Shown here in pieces: positions 11,226 to 22,188 of a stretch of DNA of 43,930 nt. Source of the stretch: Collybiopsis luxurians FD-317 M1 (lineage: Eukaryota; Basidiomycota; Agaricomycetes; Agaricales; Omphalotaceae); assembly GCA_000827265.1 (NCBI GenBank), contig KN834913.1, forward strand, positions 1 to 43,930. The letters are read 5' to 3'. Both the position numbers and the translations under genes were made by a program. Each line of letters opens with the position of its first letter. Position 1 is the first letter of the stretch. Under the pieces are notes generated by a model. That model saw nothing but the letters and a program-made list of their open reading frames with translations, had not been told where the DNA came from and made no database searches.

Positions 11226-13886
11226 TTAAAGCATCGACTTGGAACCTTTTACCTTGATTTCATTCACAATAATTTCAGCAGCTTTTTCTCCAATCACAAG
11301 AGCCGTTGAATACGTGTTCTAAGAATTCAATCATTACGATTCGCCATTCACAGCCAAATTCTAAAATGGAAACTTACCGCTCCGACATTTGAAGGGCATA
11401 TCGACATGTCTTGAAAATAAATTTTGGCAGAGATAAAGCATCATTTGAGTGAAGGCGGAGTGACGGCACTTACCTGCGACTTTGAGACCTTCAACTCCAT
11501 AGACATTCAGTTCGGAGTCAACGACTCCGCCTACGTGACGGGGTTTCATTGAACATGTACCGAGCTGTAGTGAAGAGGTTAAGAAGTCTGGATTATAAGT
11601 AAAATGCTCCGTCTTACATTATGCCAGCCGGTACCCACTTTGAACAATAGGTCAATGGAACCTTCAACTTCAGCAAGCGAACTTGATTACGCACGAATGT
11701 TCCTCGTATACTCCTCAATTGCCTGTTCATCTTTCTCATCATAAACTATATCTGGCGCATCCACCTCAACAGGTCCATTCACACCTTCGACGCACTTAGC
11801 CGCACTACCCTCCGGGAAAATAGGATGATGAGGAAGGTATTCCCCGCGATAACATGGCATACGCCGAGCCCATTCTCGACACTTTTTGTATGACCATTTG
11901 AGGAGTGCAAGGTCTTCACCTGTTTGCAGGAATCCGATTTGGAAATCCGGCGGAGAGTGGGGATCGGTTGCGGAGGTGATGTGGGTTGATCCGCTGGATG
12001 TGGCATGAAGCTGAAAAGCGTGATTCAGGAGATGAAAGAGGACGACGGACGGCGAAGCACTTACTGGGAAATATCCAAATCTGAAATGTTTCTTAGATGG
12101 GTCCACCTTTTCAGGTTCCAAAGTCGCGCTACACACGACCCAGAAATTTGAGCTCGCAATCTATCTATACCCTACAGCTGGAAGACATACTTACAGGGAC
12201 ACAATCCCGAACGAAACTACTGGTTTATCAGGGTACTTTGAATAGAACTCGCTCCATTGTTTCTCAAATGCAGGGCCGAGGATCTTGAGATCGTCTTCAT
12301 GAGGTCGGATTTTAATTCCAGCTTCGATACCACTTTAAACGAGTCAATGAACTCGAAATCATACTAAATTAACGTACATACTTGGATGCCATGAGCCCCG
12401 AGCCGTCCTTTTTCCACTGAGCGTCCCATTCTAAGTGCAGGTGAAAAGTAGATCAGGGTTTATGGAACGTTCCACATACTTTTCACTTCGTCTGAGTTAT
12501 TGTTGACGATCCCTTCCAGAGTTTCGGATCCAGAAGAGGCGAGGAATGATACGAAGGCCGTCGGATGATCTAAATCGTACTCAGTACGCACTGAGTGTGA
12601 AATTACCTAAACTCACCTTGAAAATTCTCTCCCACCCCAGGTAAGTCAACTAGAGTATGAATACCGTTGGTCTTCAGAACGTTTGGATTGCCTATACCGG
12701 AACGTTCAAGAATAGCCGGGCTACCGAATGTTCCTCCAGCCACCACAACTAAGCGGTTAGCCTTGGCTATATGCGTTCGTCCTTTGTGGGTATATTCGAC
12801 TCCTGCGGCACGTTTGCCTCTGAAGATTTGGTCTAAATCTGCGTCGAACTGTTAGATGAATGAAATGCTTACTCAAACAGGACACGGGTGACCGGAGCAG
12901 AGGTGAGATATGAAAGGTTGAAATTGTGTAACTGGTTATTGTAAATAAAATAATGAGCGACGTCTGAGCGCCTTCCTGTTTCAGCATCGATCCATCTAGT
13001 CCGGAGAGTTAGCCATATGGATAGTGGGGGGAGTAATACCTCACTTCTGCCATCGCTAAGAGATGATTAATCAGTACGACCTAATGATTGCGATTATGGG
13101 AAAAGTCCTACGGAATAGCCGTCAACTGTATAGAAGTCATTTCCATCTTCAACGATTGGACGACTTTTATCATACTTCGCAGCCATATCGAGAAATTCCC
13201 GCCCAATATTCGTAAAGGCTCCTCCATAGGATACCTTCAAAGGACCAGAATATCCGTGCACCCTTTCGTTTCGGTGGGCAGGATTTATCTGATACGTTTC
13301 GGTCTTATGAGAAAATAAAGAATGGTTGAGAAGATTGATATAGGTCTGAATGATTAAAAGGATGGTACTTTTCGAAACAAGGGAAGGAGATCCTTGAATC
13401 CCCACCCGCTATTTCCATGTATCGTTTCCCAATCGTCGTAATCGGACGCAGATGCTCGAGCGTAAAAGGAGACTGCAATACAGTGAGTGATCAACTTGCT
13501 GGATCACCTCAAAGGCTGAGCAAAACATACAATTCACACTCGAACCGCCTCCAAAACACTGCGCCGTAGCTACTTCAATAGAACGCCCGTTGAGATTCGG
13601 ATCCGGACGTGAATGAACAAACCGCATTGTAGTACTTCCTGGTCTCTGGTGGTACATGAAACGCGCGGGTTGGACATGAAATATGTCTTCTTTAACGTCT
13701 GGTCCACTTTCAAGGATAAGGATCTTGAGATTGGGATCTGAGGCTGCGAGTCGACCAGCTACGACACATCCCCCGACGCCTCCTGGAACGGAGAAGGTTA
13801 ACTGAGTGTTCTTAGTCTAACCAATAGCTCAGATACGCGCCTCCAGCAACGATAACATCGAATTCGGTCCCGGATGAGCTCGTCAT
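11226..13886 (-). CDS. GMC oxidoreductase, alcohol (methanol) oxidase type
   Basis: Sixteen exons: 13886-13841, 13782-13531, 13472-13369, 13303-13112, 13055-13045, 12995-12873, 12819-12617, 12569-12480, 12430-12382, 12332-12195, 12128-12065, 12010-11695, 11637-11618, 11564-11474, 11409-11378, 11318-11226. Total 1824 nt, 607 aa, every phase consistent. It is an FAD enzyme oxidising an alcohol to an aldehyde with H2O2 release. The N-terminal FAD loop reads AGGGVGGC. The substrate-domain phrases GGGSSVNF, YARASASDYDDW, GPLKVSYGG, GTFGSPAILERSGIG and LPGVGENFQDH follow. The active-site pair is His535 (GWHNLGTCSM) and Asn578 (NVGANTYSTALVIGEKAA); the His-Asn pair and these phrases point to alcohol/methanol oxidase rather than aryl-alcohol oxidase. 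Such enzymes run about 600-670 aa and are often peroxisomal. Exon 5 is only 11 nt. Intron 1 appears to be GC-AG (donor G|GCGCGT). A truncated second copy lies at 21.5-22.0 kb. Confidence 0.9.
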
Positions 13887-14131
13887 GGACTATCAAGATA
13901 GGAATGCTAGAAGAGACGCTATTAATCAGTTGCTTGCTGCTATTTCCGACGATGGGTGAACCCGTGGACAATGAATCTACAAAGCGGTTTTGATGGAATT
14001 ATATATAATAACGCGGACCGTGTGTATCCCTGCGAGAATACGAACCTGACCTATCATTTGCTCGCAAATACTCGCTATGTTCCGGAGAACGCTAAAGGCC
14101 GTTGAAAAGATGGAAAGCAAGCGCCGATACC
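13446..14131. repeat. Duplicated oxidase promoter and 5' exons, copy 1
   Basis: About 690 bp covering the upstream region and the first two and a half exons of the alcohol oxidase is repeated in the same orientation at about 21,525-22,188. Long shared runs include the exon 2 coding stretch and upstream words such as TGCTATTTCCGACGATG. The two copies bracket the NACHT-ANK gene. A smaller extension (about 14,103-14,225) is matched again at 23,098-23,190. Confidence 0.85.
14000..14008 (-). promoter_or_regulatory. TATA-like box of the alcohol oxidase gene
   Basis: The minus strand reads TATATAAT about 115 bp upstream of the oxidase start at 13886. The matching position in the duplicated upstream region near 22,060 keeps the same TATATATA-type word, which supports it being part of a duplicated promoter. 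Confidence 0.4.
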
Positions 14132-16013
14132 AGAAAAGTAGGCGCCTTCCACTGAGAGGTGCGAATCGGTTGCTTTTGCGTTGCTCGTTGCAAATTTCGA
14201 TGGGCGAACAAGTGGAAAGCCGGCTTAGTCCTTCTCGAATTCTTCCGCCTGACCAGTTGCAGCCGACGAAAACGGTCCCTTGAGAGTTTTCATCCTCCTT
14301 CGTTCGAGTCCAATCTGAGCGTATCGCGGAGAAGAGAAGAGATCAGTCGGGAGGCTTGGAAAAGTCGATCACACGACATCGAAAACGTATATAACAACAT
14401 GAGTAATGAGCCCCTCTACACGCCGGGTAGTCGGGGAGGAATCGCGAAGTGGACAGATTCCTTCTCCCGAGACGAAAACCGCATGTGCGATCCCAGCCAA
14501 TCTCGGAAGTTATGATTACTATGCCCCTTAAGTACAATATGTGTACCCCCATACACGCCTCTTCACCGGTGGCCCCCAAACTCAACCCAGTATCAATATC
14601 CATCTTCTCAACTCCGCCCGCATCCTGACCCACAGGAACAGAACGGAAAGAGAAAAAGGTTCACACTATTTGTTGGCTCTCTGAAGTTGCCAAAAGCAGT
14701 AGAGAGAATCAGAGGATGAGGAAAGGATCTGAACGAGTCGCAGTATTCGGACCAGATGAAGAAAGGAATACAACAGCCAGCACACGCTAGCGCCTAGTTC
14801 GGGGCTGCAGTCAGACTTTTACCATAGAGCCTCCAAAAAACAACCTACATCGGTCGAGGGTGTCGATGCTAGATAATGGCTCCGATCAGCCCATGGACAC
14901 CTGCAGTGAGGAGAGAGGAAGAGCCGGTTACGTAGACAGATTTGAGGATGGTTACTCTGCGGGCGGAGACGAGTTTAAGAGCAAGGGGAAAGGAATGGGA
15001 GTAAGAGAGGGGAAAGGATACTCACGAATAATAGTTGATCCCCGTCGCATCCTGCCACGCATGCAAGCACCATTTCCTTACAAGCTTAGACGCGAAACAC
15101 ACCGTCCTAAGCGGACTAAAGAACCCTGCTCCATAAGACTACTGATAGCTTCCTCGCCTCTCGAAAAGTTCCCAGGATGAGGAAGGAAAAGCATGTTTAC
15201 CCGTATTCGAGTTCACGCGGATGTAGTGTGTGTCGACATTCAGTGAATATGACTGAGATTTGATGTGTAGGGAAAAGATGTCGATAGAGTTGTAAGCGAG
15301 TGCCAGTGGCCTGATTGGCGAGACGGCGTGAACTGAGCTGGAGGAAAGATGGCGCATACGGGCTTGATGGGACTGTGGACCCGTCGATGACAATGAAAAA
15401 GTGGAATGGGCCAGAGAAAAAGATAAAAACCTCGAAAGACATGCTGATAAAATTCAAATCCTCCTTTCGAACTTTGACCTCGATGTCAAGCGCGTGATGA
15501 AACCATTCCTGCGTCTGAGTAAAACAAGGATGATTTCGTCCCTTTAGAAGTATGTTAAGAGACCGTTGCTATAGCTAAGAACGGGTGAGCTACAATGCCG
15601 CCTGGGGAACGGGGGTGATAGTGATGTATGGCGATAGAGAACACGCCGATACATCAGTCTCGCAAGCCAGGCTTACGTTGATGTACGATATGGCGTCTAA
15701 GTGCGGCTATTCCCGTGTGGGACTGGACATGGAATTTATTGAGCACGAAGGCCGAAAAAGGCTTCTCAAGGACTATGCTCATAAAGCATCTGTCAGGGAA
15801 AACATGGGAGGTGTTGGAGACATGCGAGAAGCAAGACCGCTTTGCCAGTGTTGTGCCAGGGGCTGCGGCGGCAATGGCCGGACTGATAATACACACTAGT
15901 TAATTAGAGTAAAGCAATCGATAAGAGTTGAATAAGAGTGGTCAGGGGACCTTAACAGCTCCTGTATATAAGGGCTCACGAGCTTTGACAGCCGCTTCCG
16001 CAATCTACCCATC
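14132..16013. other. Gene-free stretch upstream of the NACHT-ANK gene
   Basis: About 1.9 kb with several short open frames on both strands (up to about 118 codons) but no recognisable domain and no coherent spliced model. It is CpG-richer than the receptor gene that follows. It includes the third-repeat segment to about 14,225 and, near its right end, the receptor's core promoter. Confidence 0.45.
15965..15972 (+). promoter_or_regulatory. TATA box of the NACHT-ANK gene
   Basis: TATATAAG stands 42 bp before the proposed ATG at 16014. Together with a short pyrimidine-containing leader this is a plausible fungal core promoter and supports the chosen start. Confidence 0.55.
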
Positions 16014-19000
16014 ATGAGTGATTTTCAACACACGGGGTATGTCTAATGTATGTGCTAAGCCATATTTGCATTAATTGAGCACCATTCTACAGAGACTTGA
16101 ATATGACTGTGGTCAATGGAAGGTAGCAGTATTCTTTGTTATAAAGAACTGGCAATTCGATGATACATGATTAGTGTGCTTCAGGGCGCCTCCCATTTTA
16201 CCATACAGCATGCAACATTCACCGCTGTTTGTAAGTCATACATTCTCATTCATCATGGCAGACACTCAGGGAGTTCTGGTTTTGCATAGCAAATGATGAA
16301 AAGGAAAATATCCTAAAATGGCTAAACGCACCTGATTGCACTGTAAACTTTCAAGTTGCGGATGACAAAAGAGCTGAGGGTACTGGTCAATGGATCCTCA
16401 ATCACCCCGAATATGTCAGATGGAAGCAAAACCCAAATGTTCTCTGGATTCAGGGTAAAGGTATGGCTGATGTTCCTGACACAATAAGTTGATGCTGATA
16501 ACCCATTAAAGCTGGATCAGGCAAGACCATTTTATCGTAAGTTCCAGTCATTCAATTTGAATACCAAGATTAATAAAAGTCATCTTCTCTACTAGTACTG
16601 CAATCATCAGAGACCTTGAGCAAGGAGCCTCGGATAATGTCTGGTATCACTATTTTGATTCACGTGATAACACTGGCCAAAAGTCCACATATCGGGGCTA
16701 CCTGTTATCTCTTTTGCTCCGGGCCGGTGCCACTAGCTTAGGCATTCATCCAGCATTGAAAAAATTGTTTGACAAATGCAGTAGACAAAGCCTCGCTAGA
16801 TCCTCTCCTACAGCAAAAGACCTAGCCATGGTATTGAAAGAAGTCTTTGTGACCATTAATTGGGGTTATATTGTTCTGGATGCCATGGATGAATGTAGTG
16901 AACCTTCAGAAGTTTTGCAATGGCTGCAAAATCTGCCTGAACAATTTTGCATACTTTTTACAAGCCGCAACATTCCAGTGGGAAATTTCTTGAGAAAATG
17001 CCTTACAGTCTCATTGGATAGTAGGGAAGCAGGGTTTGATAAGGATATGGCCATATATTTGGAGGGAAAAATGCAAAAATATGATTATGAAGGGGATTTG
17101 AGAGCTGAGGTCATGAGCACCTTGAAGGAGAAGGCTCAGGGACAGTAAGTTTTTAAGGTTTTAATACATCATGAATTTAGTATCTAATATTTGTACAGAT
17201 TCCGCTGGGTGGACTGTCAGCTGAGGGCAATTGAAGATTGTGGTGGAATACCTGGAGCTGTCCGTGAGGCTTTGGCAGATCTGCCTGAAGACCTGGAGCA
17301 AACTTACCATCAAGCAATGGAGCGGACTTTGAAAAGAAGAACCAAAGAATATGCACATAATGTTCTCTTGTGGCTTTTGTATTCATTTCAGCCGCTGACT
17401 GTCAAAATGATTATAGAAATTTTAACAGTAAATTTAAAGAATTGCAGTGTGCAAAAGGCCAATGGAATGAATGCCAAAATCCATGTAATCCTTGATTCCA
17501 CCCTGGTGGCAGTTGATACATTTTCAAATGTGCAACTAGCACATGCATCTGTGAAGGAGTTCTTGATTGCTCAATACAATGCATCTCACACTGCTGCATT
17601 ATTCCCCATTAATGAGCTATTAGCACATGAAAAGATTTCCCAAACATGCATAATATATCTGATGCAAATCATGCAATACATTGATGGAAAAGGAGTAGAA
17701 TCATTAATAACAGATTATGCCTTAAAAGAATATGCTGTAACAAACTGGATAATTCATGCAAGACATGTTGAGGACAAAGATAATCAGAGTCACCTTCACA
17801 ATAAGCTAGTGGAATTTGCTACAACTGGACAGCTATCTTTTCAGAAATGGGCTGAAGAATTTGGAATATCTAATCATATGCCAGATTGGGGTGGATGGAA
17901 AGATGTAAGCCCCGGGCCAATTTTCTATCTATTATGGGGAGGATTAATGACGGCAAGTTATGAGTTACTCAGCTCCTGCCAGGGAAGTTATTTAAAAGGA
18001 ACACTCTATGCCGCATCAAGGCATGGGAATGCAGTCATTGTTCAGAAGTTACTGAGTTGTGGTGCAGATGTCAATGCTCAGGGTGGCACTTGTGGAAATG
18101 CCCTCCAGTCTGCTGTAGTTCATGGAAATAAGGACATTGTAAATATTTTACTTGAGAAAGGAGCTAACATCAATGCTTGGGGTGGCTTTTATGGAAATGC
18201 CCTTCATGCTGCTGTAGAGAGAGGAAATGAGGCTCTTGTAAATCTTTTACTTCAGAAAGGAGCGGGTGTCAATGCTCAAGGTGGCCGGTTTATTAAGGTT
18301 GCTACAACCACTAATGGAAACAAGGCCAAAGAAGCTAACCATGTTAGTACAAATGCCCTTCAGACTGCTGCATTCAAAGGAAATGAGGCAATTGTGAATC
18401 TTTTACTTGAGTACAAAGCTGACATCAATGCTCGGGGTGGTACATATGGCAGTGCCCTTCAGGCTGCAGCAGCCAATGGAAATGAAACAATTGTGAATCT
18501 TCTACTTGAAAAAGGAGCTGATATCAATACTAAGAGTAGCGTTTATGGCAATGCTCTTCAGGCTGCTGCAACAAATGGAAATGAGGCTATTGTAAATCTT
18601 TTACTTGAGAAAGGAGGTGACATCAATGGTCAGGGTGGTGATTATGGCAGCGTTCTTCAGGCTGCTACAGTCAAAGGAAATAAGGCCATTGTGAATCTCT
18701 TACTTGAGAAAGGAGCTAATATTAATGCTGGGGGTGGTACTTATGGCAATCCCCTTGGGGCTGCTGTGGCTAAAGAAAACAAGGTCCTTGTGAATCTCTT
18801 ACTTGAGAAAGGGGCTGATGTCAATGCTGGGCATGGCAAGGCCCTTCAGGCTGCTGCAGTCAATAAAAATGAAACCATTTTGAATCTTTTACTTGAGAAA
18901 GGAGCTGATGTCAATGCTCAGGGTGGTGTATATGGTAATGCCCTTCAGACTGCTGCAGCCAATGGAAAGGAGGCTATTGTGAATATTTTACTTGATAATG

Positions 19001-21177
19001 GAGCTAATGTCAATGCTCAGGGTGGCCTTTATGCCAATGCCCTTCAGGCTGCTGCAGCCAATTGGCATAAGACAGTAGTGAATATTCTACTTGAGAAAGG
19101 AGCTGATGTCAATGCTCAGGGTGGTTTTCATGTCAATGCCCTTCAGGCTGCTGTAGCTGATAAAAATGAAGCCATTGTGTCTCTCTTACTTGAGAAAGGA
19201 GCTGATGTCAATGCTCAGGGTGGCACTTATGGCAATGCCCTTTGTGTTGCTGCAGCCAATGGAAATGAGGTCATTGTGAATCTCTTACTTGAGAAAGGAG
19301 CTGATATCAATTCTCAGGGTGGTACTTATGGTAATGCCCTTCAGACTGCTGCAGGCAATGGAAATGAGGTTCTTGTGAATCTTTTCCTTAAGAAAGGAGC
19401 TGACATCAATGCTAGGGGTGGCAAATATGGCAATGTTCTTCAGGCTGCTGCAGCCAATGGAAATAGTGCCATTGTGAATCTCTTACTTCAGAAAGGAGCT
19501 GATATCAATACTGCAAGTGGCACTTATGGCAATGCCCTTCAGGCTGCGGCGGCAAACAGAAATGAGGCTATTGTGAACCTTTTAGTTGAGAATGGAGCTG
19601 ATGTGAATGCTCAGTGTGGTGTATATGGCAATGCCCTTCAGGCAGCTGCAACCAGTGGAAATGAGGCCATTGTGAATATTTTACTTAACAGAGGAGCTGA
19701 CATCAATGTTAAAGGTGGTAAATATGGCACTGTCCTTCAGGCTGCTGCAGCCAATGGATATGAGGCTATTGCAAATTTTTTACTTGCAAAAGGAGCTAAT
19801 GTCAATGCTCAGGGTGGTAAATATGGCAATGTCCTTCAGGCTGCTGCAGCCAATGGAAATCAGGCCATTGTAAATTTTTTACTGGAGAATGGAGCTAATG
19901 TCAATGTTCAGGTTGGTGAATATGGCAATGCCCTTCATGCTGCTGTAGCCAATGGAAATACGGCCATTGTGAATCTCTTACTTGAGCAAGGAGCTGATAT
20001 AAATGCTGGGGGTAGCACCTATGGCAGTGCCCTTCAGACTGCTGCAGCCAATCAAAATCTGGCTGTTGTGAATCTCTTACTTGAGAAAGGAGCTGATGTC
20101 AATGCTGGGAGGGGCACTTATGTCAATGCTCTTCAGGTTGCTACAATCACTGAAAATGAGACCATTGTGAGTCTTTTACTCGAGAAAGGAGCAGATGTCA
20201 ATGTTCAGGGTGGCTATTATGGTAATGCACTTTGTGTTGCTATAGTCACTCAAAATGAGACCATTGTGAATCTTTTACTTGAGAAAGGAGCTAATGTAAA
20301 TGCTCAGGGTTGCACTAGTAGTGGTAATGCCCTTTGCATTGCTGCAGCCAAAGGAAATCAAGCCCTTGTGCATCTATTACTCCAGAAAGGAGCTGATGTT
20401 AATGCTGAGGGTCATAGCACTTATGGCAATGCCCTTAGCATTGCTGCAGCCAATGGAAATAAGGTCATGGTGATTCTGTTACTTCAGAATGGAGCTGATA
20501 TTAATGCTCGAAGGGGCACTTGTGGCAATGCTCTTCAGGCTGCTGCAGCCAATGCCCGTAAGACCATTGTGAATCTTTTACTAGAGAATGGAGCTGATGT
20601 TAATGCTCAAGGTGGTAAATATGGCAATGCCCTTCAGGCTGCTGCAGCCAGTTATAATGGGGACATTGTGAATCTCTTACTTGAACAAGGAGCTAATGTC
20701 AATGCTCAGGGTGGTAAATATGGCAATGCCCTTCAGGCTGCTGCAGCTAGTTATAATGAGGTCATTGTGAATCTCTTACTTGAACAAGGAGCTAATGTCA
20801 ATACTCAGGGTGGTAAATATGGCAATGCCCTTCAGGCTGCTGCAGCCAAAGGAAATGAGGTTATTGTGAATATTTTACTTGAGAATGGAGCTGATGTCAA
20901 TGCTCAGGGTGGTAAATATGACAATGCCCTTCATGCTGCTGCAGCCAAAGGAAATGAGGCTATTATGAACCTTTTACTTGAGAATGGGGCTGATGTCAAA
21001 GCTCAGGGTGGTAAATATGGCAATGCCCTTCAGGCTGCTGCTGCAAATGGAAATGAGGTCATTGTGAATTTCTTACTTGAGAAAGGAGCTGATATCATTG
21101 CTCATGGTGGTTCTTATAGCAATGCTCTCCAGGTTCCTGCAGCCAATGGAAATGATATTATGAATCTTTTACTATAA
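16014..21177 (+). CDS. NACHT-ankyrin NLR-like receptor with 32 repeats
   Basis: Seven exons: 16014-16036, 16093-16122, 16175-16230, 16290-16460, 16512-16536, 16596-17144, 17199-21177. They sum to 4833 nt, an unbroken 1610-aa protein. A short N-terminus (NMTVVNG, then GASHFTIQHATFTAV) precedes a linker typical of basidiomycete receptors (DEKENILKWL, GTGQWILNHPEYVRW). The NACHT domain has Walker A GKAGSGKT at 92-99 and Walker B YIVLDAMDEC at 193-202. A helical region follows, with FQPLTVKMI and VQLAHASVKEFL. Ankyrin repeats run from about residue 552 to the end: 32 units of mostly 33 aa (99 bp), consensus near GNALQAAAANGNEAIVNLLL then EKGADVNAQGG.Y. Unit 3 carries a roughly 19-aa insert, unit 8 is short and the last is truncated. 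Fungal NLRs are thought to mediate non-self or symbiont recognition and cell death. There is no separate effector domain. CpG is nearly absent from the repeats, and truncated oxidase DNA flanks the 3' side. Confidence 0.92.
18001..21171 (+). repeat. 99-bp coding tandem repeat array (ankyrin units)
   Basis: About 31.5 units of 99 bp in perfect frame. Shared DNA words such as GCCCTTCAGGCTGCTGCAGC and CTTGAGAAAGGAGCTGATGT recur almost unchanged, so similarity is at DNA as well as protein level. This fits recent unit duplication or gene conversion. In 18,001-18,660 I count six CG dinucleotides, where base composition would predict around thirty. Confidence 0.9.
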
Positions 21178-21524
21178 TGTTGTTATCTTATTTTTGGTAT
21201 ATGGAACCCGTCCCACAATAGATCCAGTCACCATACCTTCCTGTGACACATCCTTCAACCATCTTCTACTGAGGATCTGATCTCTAGATGGACTGAACTC
21301 ATCCTTAAAGCCTTTTGTAGTCATTTTTGAGTCTATTTCATAATACTATAAATATACACAGTAACACATTTCAATACTGGCTTTCTTATACTGTTATTAC
21401 CTGAGCCATTACCATCTGTTTGTTTTACTCGTTGATCCTGTCTCTTTTTCTTAAGCCTCATACTGTCTCAAATCTAAGTGCCTGTTTTTGGACTGTTTAC
21501 CCAACCATAGACAATGAGAATATG
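21178..21524. other. 3' flank of the NACHT-ANK gene
   Basis: About 350 bp between the receptor stop codon and the truncated oxidase copy. No coding potential recognised; probably the receptor's 3' UTR and terminator. Confidence 0.5.
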
Positions 21525-21957
21525 ATGCAGATGCTCGAGCGTAAAAGGAGACTCCAATACAATGAGTGATCGACTTGCTGGATTATCTCAAAGGCTGTGC
21601 AAAACATACAATTCACACTCGAACCGCCTCCAAAACACTGCGCCGTTGCTACTTCAATAGAACGCCCGTTAAGATTCGCATCCGGATGAGAATGAACAAA
21701 CCGCTTCGTAGTAGTCCCTGAGCTCTGATGGTACTTGAAACGTGCGAGTTGGACATGAAATATGTCTTCTTTAACGTCGGGTCCACTTTCAAGGATAAGG
21801 ATCTTCGGATTGGGATCTGAGGCTACGAGTTGACCGCTCACGACACATCCCCCGATGCCTCCTGAGGATTAAGCGAGAGTTCTTAGTCTAACCAATAGCT
21901 CAAATACGCGCCTCCAGCAACGATGACGTTGAATTCGGCTCCAGAGGAGCCTGTCAT
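21525..21957 (-). pseudogene. Truncated GMC alcohol oxidase copy (5' end only)
   Basis: This repeats the first two exons and start of the third exon of the oxidase at 11.2-13.9 kb, in the same orientation. Start ATG at 21957, exon 1 to 21912, intron 21911-21862, exon 2 from 21861 to about 21610. Intron 1 keeps the unusual G|GCGCGT...AG form. Exon 2 has no stop and encodes GRSIEVATAQCFGGGSSVN. Exon 3 starts after a changed acceptor (TTGGAG instead of TTGCAG) and the homology ends after the codons for FYARASAS, so about 85% of the protein is missing. Missense changes (for example GQLVAS for GRLAAS) but few C-to-T losses, and CpG is kept, suggest a fairly recent duplication not exposed to the decay seen in the transposons. 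Confidence 0.88.
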
Positions 21958-22188
21958 GGACTATCAACGTAGGAGGAAGGAAAGTCTTACTTAGTTGTTT
22001 GCTGCTATTTCCGACGATGATTGAACCCGTGGACAATCAATCTATAAAGCGGTTTGGATGGAATTATATATACATACCCGGACCGTGTCTATCCCTGTAA
22101 GAATACGACCTGACCTATCATATGCTTGAAAATACTCCCAATGTTTTGTAGATGGCTATAGACCGTTTGAAAAGATGGCTCGATACCG
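21525..22188. repeat. Duplicated oxidase promoter and 5' exons, copy 2
   Basis: Direct-repeat partner of 13,446-14,131. Upstream of the truncated gene it retains the TATA-like word near 22,060 and the phrases TTCCGACGATG and GAACCCGTGGACAAT. Homology fades near 22,188; sequence matching the continuation of copy 1 reappears at 23,098. Confidence 0.85.

Noticed and set aside
11618..11700. Stop codon right after IEEYTRNIRA in the oxidase
   Set aside because: The stop is inside an intron that starts GTGCGT at 11,694 and ends at 11,638; splicing restores GTGWHNLGTCSM with the catalytic His.
12820..12872. Apparent frame break in the alcohol oxidase between the VTRVLFE and GKRAAGVEY exons
   Set aside because: Early acceptors (after CTAACAG, GACGCAG or GATTTAG) all gave stops or wrong frames. 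Using the acceptor ATCTTCAG at 12,820 gives a 53-bp intron, correct phase and an expected protein junction, so the gene is intact.
14159..15899. Several open frames of 80-118 codons on both strands upstream of the receptor
   Set aside because: No family motif, no consistent splice chain, and frames overlap each other on both strands as expected by chance in CpG-rich DNA.
16231..16289. Exon reading EFWFCIAND before the receptor linker
   Set aside because: Using the earlier acceptor forces a stop or wrong phase; the acceptor at 16,289 gives TFTAVSNDEKENILKWL in frame with the preceding exon.
17191..17198. ATG at 17191 as start of the receptor
   Set aside because: It begins inside intron 6; the upstream exons with Walker A and Walker B motifs join in frame to the long exon, so the real start is at 16014.
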